A DNA stretch of 64,000 bases, taken from assembly GCA_027943335.1 (NCBI GenBank), contig BSBK01001534.1, positions 2,465,001 to 2,529,000 on the forward strand. Direction: 5' to 3'. The position numbers and the translations under genes are program-made. A model generated the notes under the pieces. The model had not been told where the DNA came from. It made no database searches and saw only the letters and a program-made list of their open reading frames with translations. Below, piece after piece: positions 58,063 through 64,000 of the stretch; position 1 is the first letter of the stretch; each line of letters starts with the position of its first letter. Source of the stretch: Chamaecyparis obtusa (Eukaryota > Streptophyta > Pinopsida > Cupressales > Cupressaceae).

Positions 58063-61000
58063 AAGTCACTACTTGGAATGTTAGGGGATTAAATGCCCCT
58101 AACAAATAGAGATTGATGAAAAGATATCTAAATAACTTTGAGTCAGAAATAATTCTACTACAAGAGACTAAACTTAGCAAAGAAGAAAGTACTAAGTTCA
58201 GCAATAAATTAGGAATATGGAAATCAGAAATAGCCTCTACTATAGGATCCTCTGGAGGGATAGCAGTCTTATGGGACCCTAGAAAAATTTCAGCACAACT
58301 TGCATCTAAAAATGAAAACTGGATGAGCTTAGAAATTAAAAGTCTTAAATCCAATCTAAAATTTAACTTAATTGATGTTTATGGGCCCATTCCTAATGAA
58401 GATAAGAGAAGAGTTTGGTGAGAGATTCATCACTTCTTGATAAATAGCTTAGAAGTTTTTCACATTATTGGAGGAGACTTTAACGCAATCCTAGATCCTG
58501 AAGAAAAATTTGAGGGATCAAAATATATTTCACAGGTTCAAAAAGATTTTAGCAAATGGGTTTCCGATAACCATTTGATCAACATCAATACAACCAATAG
58601 TATATATACTTGGAACAATAGAAGAGCAGGTTTTAGTCATATTGTGGAAAAATTGGACAGCTTTTTTACAAAGACAAGCTCTAAAAGTGCCAACCATTTA
58701 ATAAATGCAAAAATCCTCCCTGAGGTAGGGTCTGACCACTTCCCTGTCAGACTCTCGATTACTGAGGATGCTAAACCAATCAAAAATCCTTTTAAATTTG
58801 AGTTTATGTGGTTCCAAAACCCAAAATTTATTAACCTTCTGGAGGAATGGTGGAACCAAATCACAGTTAAAGGCTCTAGAATGTTTTGCTTAACATCAAA
58901 ATTAAAAATTATTAAAAATAAAGCTTTAGAATGGAATAAGAGAAATTTCAACAATATATTTGTAGAAAAACATCAGATAGAACAAGATATCACAGACCTT
59001 AATAATATAGTAATAGAAAATGGTATGAACGAACAAAGCTACCACAAAGAAAAAGAGTTCATGGCTAAATACAACACTATCCTCCTTAAGGAAGAGATCT
59101 TCTGGAAATAGAAGTCGAGGGAGTCCTAGCTTAAGGAAGGAGACAACAACACAAATTTTTTTCACAATACCACTAATTTCAAAAGAAGCATCAATAGAAT
59201 ATCCAAAATTAAAAATAACGAGGGTCATATTACTAAGGACCCGCTCCAGATATCAGTCGTACTAACACAATTTTATCAATCTCTTCTTAATGACACTGAA
59301 GCAACTGACCTCAAAGCACAAAATGAAATGCTGAAGTCTATCCCAAAGTTGATAACAAAAGAATACAAGATGATTAATAGTAAACTATCCTTAGATGAGG
59401 TTAAATCAACGGTTTTCCAACTCCATCCGGATAAAGCCCCGAGCCCAGATGGCTTTCAAGCGGGTTTTTTTCAAAAATGTTGGCATTTTGTTAGGGAGGA
59501 GGTGTGGCAAGCAGTAGAAGCTACTAGAAACTTGGGCTCATTGTTAAATGAAATTAACAACACCTTTTTTGCTCTAATTCCAAAGAAAAATGATTGCTCG
59601 GACCCAGGAGATTTTAGACCAATATCTCTATGCAATTCTATCTATAAAATTCTATCAAAATGCCTAGCAAGCAGACTTAAAACTCTTCTCCCGAATATAA
59701 TTTTGGAAGAACAAATGAGTTTTGTAGCAAATAGATCGATTCTTGATGGGATAATCATTTCCCAAGAAATAGTTCACACTGCTCAATTAACTAAGGATCC
59801 TAGTATGCTTATTAAGGTAGACATCCAGAAAGCATATGACAAAGTAGATTGGAGATTTCTTTGTAAATGTCTGCAAGCCTTTAGATTCTCCAAACAATGG
59901 ATTAACCTTATTTTTAGCTGCATTTCTACCCCTAAAATCTTGATACTTGTAAATGGTACCCCAAAAGGTTTCTTTAATATCTCAAGAGGAATTAGGCAAG
60001 GGGACCCTCTGTCCCCTTTCCTCTACATCATTATGGCAGAAGTGCTAGGGAGATCAATAACAAAGAGACAATTGGAAGGAAAAATCACAGGGTTAAAGGC
60101 ATCAGAGAACATACCAAACATAACTCACCAACAATTTGCGGACGACATGATTTTACCAGGCATAGCCAACTGTCAAGAAGCTAAAGATTTCAAAGCCATC
60201 CTTAATATGTATGTGAAAGCCTCTGGTCAATGGGTGAATCCCTCAAAGTCAGAAATTTTCTTTATCAATACACCTATGAAAATAGAAATGGAAATTTGTA
60301 AGGTAATGGGGTATAAAGTTGGTAAATTCCCCTACAAATACCTGGGTATAGGCCTAGATAAAAGTCTTTTACCCTCCAAACTTTGGCAATAGGTTCTCAC
60401 CAAAATACAAGACAAGAAAAACTCATGGAAAGGAAGATGGCTTACAAAAGCTGGTAGGACTACCATGATTAAGTCAGTCCTATCAGCTATACCTATGTAT
60501 CATATGTCAATTCTTCCCCTTCTGATTAATGTTAAAAAAAATTTAGATAAAATGTTTAGAGAATTTTATTGGCAAGGCCCTTCTGAAGACAAAAAAGTAG
60601 CCCTTATCAAATGGGATACTTTATGCAAACCAATTAACAAGGGGGGACTTGGCATCAAAAACTTATTATGGCAAAACCAAGCTATTGGAGCTAAACTTAT
60701 CTGGAGACTCTATCAGGAATCTAGTAGTAAATGGGCTTCGATTTTACTACACAAATACGTCCCTGACACGAACCCTATCAACATATTCAGGACACAAACA
60801 CATGTAAAAGGTTCACGGATCTGGAACTTCATAAAGGATTATCGTGGGATCATCAATAAATATTTGTCATGGGATGTAGGCTCTGGGGACCAAGCTCTAT
60901 TTTGGGATGACTCTTGGGCAGGCCTCACCCCCTTAAAAAAATTAGGTTTTTCTCAAGAGTTCATGGAAGTTTGTAAAAATTCTATAGGTGTTTACGTTAA

Positions 61001-62297
61001 GGATTATCTCTGTAAGGAAGAAGATTCTAAATGGATAGATTTAGAAGGTTTAGACCTGGATAGCTAGGAGAAACAAAAGCTCAAAGTTGTGTTGAAAGAC
61101 AGAGAGATAGCTCACAAAATCAGATTGGATAGATTAATCTGGGCTGGAGCAAACAATGGTATTTACTCAGTAAAGGAGGGTTACAAGTCTATCATTCAAG
61201 ATCAAAACATGGATAACATAGATATACCTCTGAACCTTTGTTGGAATAAATCTTATCTTCCCAAAGCGGGAATGTTTCTATGGGTAGCGATGTAGAACAA
61301 GATTCTGACAACTGACAGATTCAATAAATTGGGCTTTGAGGGGCCTTCTAGATGCCCTTTGTGTGAAAAGCAATCAAAGGATGTTAACCACATCCTTCTA
61401 AATTGTACCTTTTCCCAAAATTGCCAGAATTGGTTACATCAGTGTCTAGGGTGGAAATTCGCTCTTCAACCAGATCTATTAAGCTCACTCAAAGCTTGGC
61501 CATCTCTATACAAAGATAACTTATACAAAGATATTTGGACTATTTCCCCATCAATTTTAGTTTGGGAAATATGGAAGGAACGTAACAGGAGAATCTTCAC
61601 GGATCAAAAATTAACATGGGAAACAATCACCAATAAAATAGAAACCTCAATTGTGGAGATTATTAACAATAAACTTAGAGATTGTCTGAGCTATGAGGAG
61701 TCATTCAAATCTTGGGACAACAAAATCAGGTCCAAGTGGCCTAAATTAGATATCCCACCTTTATATGGCAGGGGGGGATAAAAAACAAAGGCAGATAGAG
61801 CCTCGTGCAAATGGTCTCCTCCTAAGGTAGGTTGGTATAAACTTAACTTTGATGGCGCTTCTAGAGGTAATCCTAGGGTAGTAGGTATTCGAGGCTTAAT
61901 TAGAAATTGGAAGGCTAAGGTCATTGCTAAATTTTCTATGCCTATTAAGCCCACCACAAATAATATGGCGGAATGCAAGGTGACATTTGAGGGTTTAAGA
62001 ATATGTAAGAACTTAAACTTACCTAAAGTAATAATAGGAGACTTACAAGTTATTATCAACACAATTCAATCTAAGAAAACACCTAACTGGGTCCTTAATT
62101 CAAAAATAGAGGAAATAAACCAAATTCTGGAAAGTATCCCCAAATTTGAAATCGGACATACATATAGGGAAGGGAATGCAGAGGCAAATCTGCTGGCAAA
62201 CCAAGGTGCAAATGAAATTTTTACAATGGACCAAAATATAATATCAAACCCAAACATTACCAATAATAGTTTGCATGAAAATATGGTAACCACCTAA
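58059..62297 (+). pseudogene. LINE ORF2: endonuclease, reverse transcriptase, RNase H
   Basis: One frame of 1412 codons. The APE-type endonuclease (residues 1-235) keeps TTWNVRGLN, LLQETKL, IIGGDFNAILD and GSDHFPV. RT (about 430-760) has SPDGFQAGFFQKCW, FRPISLCNSIYKILSKCLASR, RGIRQGDPLSPFLYI and QQFADDMILPG with the FADD box at 693-696. A zf-RVT motif (CPLCEKQ, then HILLNC) lies at about 1098-1118. The C-terminal RNase H has LNFDGASRGNP, NNMAECKV, IIGDLQVI and NAEANLLAN, where the last catalytic Asp appears to be Asn. Stops at 58107, 58419, 59109, 59127, 60390, 61065, 61293 and 61780 fit C-to-T or G-to-A changes. There is no frameshift. Confidence 0.95.
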
Positions 62298-63840
62298 TTA
62301 ATCTTATTCAACCTATACATGGTATGCAGAATAATAATATAGAGTTAAAATTAAATGGGGATGCATACCAAGTGGTATAATCGAGCTTTTATCTTAAATT
62401 TTTATTATGTGTTATTTCTCTTTAATACCTAGTGATAGTCTTTTATCCTCGGCCTTTAGCTTCCTCCTATTTTGATCCCTCCTTTTAACTCACTGCCACC
62501 TTTTATTTAGTCTCCTTATATTTGCATTTCTTAGAAGTAGCACTAAAAAAGTCCTTTCTCCTTTGTACTTGATCGTTTAGCTGCTATATATATATCACAT
62601 TTTATATATATGAATCTGTGCATATATATAATTTGTGATATATATTTTTTCCTATGTACAGATTCATATTTTTTGTTCTTTATTGTAGGTTTTTTCAGCC
62701 CTTTTGCCCCCTCATTTTCTTCTGTGGTTCTTAGGTTGGCTTGCTTTCTTCTGGTTTTCTCTGTTTATCTCGGTTTTCTTCTGCTGTAGGTCTTTCTTCT
62801 TTTTTTCTTCTCTTTTTTGCCTTGGTTTGCTGGCGCTCGTGGGGTTTTAGAGTTGGGTTCTTTTCTTAGGCTTGGTAGGCCTTTTGCTGCTTCTTTTAGG
62901 GTTTGTTGCCTTTTTTGTCTTTGGCCTTTTGGTCCCTTTTTCTCTGTTTTCCTTCCATTGTTGTTTGTTTCCTTTGGTTGGTTGGGCTCATTTCCCTCTC
63001 TTAGTGTTAGGGCCTTCTTTTCTAGTTTTTTATTTTTGTTTTGTTTTTTTTGGTTTAGAGGTTTTTAATTTATTTTAGTTGGCTCCTCTCAGTATTCTAC
63101 TCTTTGGAGGAGAGCTTTTCTTAGCTTCTCTAGATCTTTTCTGGTTGTGTGTTGTGTTGTAGATTTTTTTTTGTGTTTATTATGTTCAATCTCCCTAGGC
63201 TATAGAAATCTAAAATGTTGGAACAGATCTTTGGCACTACAAAGCATAAATGGGAACGTTAAATTTACTTATCTATCAGCGAGATAGGTATCTTAATAAT
63301 ACATCTATGAAAGAAGGTAATATTACTATTTTGGAGCTCTTCATTTCTCAATATTACTTATTTTTTAAGCCTTTAACTATAAGATATGGAAGGTTTCTGT
63401 TGTGGTTTTCAGGAGGATACTATCAAGCAGACACCTATAGTACCTTGTAAATGAAGATTCTAGAATGGATTCTGACAATAATAACAACTCAATTGTATGT
63501 AATACAGAGTTGTATCCATAAAAACAATAATGTAATAGATGTAACATTAAAACCTCGATATTTTCGAGCAGTGGGTATGCCCACTGTAAGTTTGTAATTC
63601 TAGATAATTAATGATTCTACTAGAGATGCGGGAATGCCTGCGAGAATGATGTATATAAACAAATCTTGACAATTGTTGAGTCGTGGGTATGCCCACGTAA
63701 TTTTTGTATAAGTACAAGACCTATGGTCCCAAGCAAGGTTGGAGGTTTTCTCAACCCCGCTCTTTCCTACCAGCGCCTGCAGCGAGTGGGGTCACATGTA
63801 AAAATTAATTTATATTAATAAAAATCTTTATAGGGCCTCG
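62298..63840 (+). other. LINE 3' untranslated region
   Basis: There is no coding capacity. From about 62690 to 63200 it is strongly T- and TG-rich (TTTTCTTCTG-type runs), which produces chance open frames. Around 62590-62650 it has TATATATA inverted runs. Three hairpins lie at 63569-63697, and an AATAAA polyadenylation signal at 63817-63822. Confidence 0.75.
63569..63697 (+). repeat. Three similar hairpins near the LINE 3' end
   Basis: CAGTGGGTATGCCCACTG (63569-63586), GCGGGAATGCCTGC (about 63628-63641) and CGTGGGTATGCCCACG (63682-63697) are short stem-loops, each with a TATG or AATG loop. The outer two share the core GTGGGTATGCCCAC. An upstream CTCGA..TCGAG pair (63554-63567) adds another small stem. 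Confidence 0.8.
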
Positions 63841-63862
63841 GCCTTTTACTGATAAAAAAAAA
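63817..63862 (+). terminator. LINE polyadenylation signal and A-rich tail
   Basis: AATAAA is followed about 30 bp later by GGCCTCGGCCTTTTACTGAT and an A-rich tract, which marks the transcript 3' end and the priming side of the insertion. Confidence 0.7.
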
Positions 63863-64000
63863 CAAAAAAATAATAATATTTATTTTTATTTATAATATAA
63901 TTATAAGCAAAAAAATTATAATTTAAATTAATTATAATTTTTGTATTAAAGATCGAGAGTTCAGAAAAAAAATAAAATAAAAAAAGAAGGGAGGCAAGGC
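63863..64000. other. AT-rich flank right of the LINE
   Basis: The sequence is almost pure A/T, similar in composition to 54700-56049 on the other side of the LINE, as expected for one interrupted AT-rich region. No gene is seen. Confidence 0.6.

Larger units (their letters stand above)
56065..63862 (+). mobile_element. LINE-1-type retrotransposon, near full length
   Basis: It has ORF1, ORF2 with endonuclease, RT, zinc finger and RNase H, a 1.5-kb 3' UTR and an A-rich tail. Its end, GGCCTCGGCCTTTTACTGAT followed by A, is of a type I recall from plant LINEs. A candidate target duplication is ATAACAATAAGCAAA (56050-56064) against ATAATTATAAGCAAA (63897-63911), 13 of 15 matching, but A/T-rich flanks make it weak. 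If accepted, the insertion extends to 63896. Both ORFs are broken only by stops. Confidence 0.9.

Noticed and set aside
62817..63078. Two overlapping hydrophobic open frames that look like membrane proteins
   Set aside because: They lie in the T/G-rich LINE 3' UTR. The Phe/Leu/Val content follows from base composition, and no domain or start context supports a gene.

Overview
The window is plant nuclear DNA made almost entirely of dead transposable elements; I found no host gene. It shows plant Ty3/gypsy LTR retrotransposons (Athila-like, Tat-like and a chromodomain element), a LINE-1 with a plant-type C-terminal RNase H, plant-type tRNA primer sites, LTRs of several kilobases, AT-rich intergenic DNA and heavy C-to-T decay. 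Together these suggest a large-genome seed plant, with a conifer or other gymnosperm as my best guess. That guess rests on the style of the repeats, not on a species-specific marker.

Layout. (1) 1-5886: element A, forward strand, gag-only and non-autonomous. A gag-like frame (1409-3577) lies between two copies of a long LTR that match over 673 bp without an indel. (2) 5887-16049: element B, forward, Athila-like. It has gag-PR-RT-RH-IN in one frame (6028-11691), a conserved third ORF (12455-14881) and a 3' LTR that breaks off at about 16049. (3) 16050-19831: element F, reverse, a gag-only element with one LTR and an initiator-Met-type primer site. (4) 19832-45186: element C, a forward Tat-like gypsy element cut into three pieces. 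Element E (20589-30599, reverse) splits its protease; E has two 4-5 kb LTRs around a 534-bp interior. Element B' (32414-44627, reverse, same family as B) splits the protease-RT linker. (5) 45187-52273: element D, reverse, a chromovirus-type gypsy element that interrupts C inside its RT. (6) 52274-56049: AT-rich DNA without genes. (7) About 56065-63862: a full-length LINE-1 with overlapping ORF1 and ORF2.

Smaller insertions lie inside these elements: an 866-bp solo LTR in the gag of B', a 1.17-kb inverted-repeat element in one LTR of E, and a 0.75-kb retroposed sequence in the other. Several insertions have readable target-site duplications. For E in C, removing the insert and one duplication restores the codon frame.

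Decay is uneven. A, B and the LINE keep one reading frame over 2-5.7 kb and are broken only by stop codons that a single C-to-T or G-to-A change can explain, as expected for silenced, cytosine-methylated elements. B' and D also have frameshifts and internal deletions that remove integrase or RNase H catalytic residues. No element here looks able to move by itself. I found no CRISPR array, operon, rRNA gene, intact tRNA gene or host gene, and no clear new functional system. The most unusual items are element E, the gag-only element A, the ORF3 shared by B and B', and the hairpin set at the LINE 3' end.
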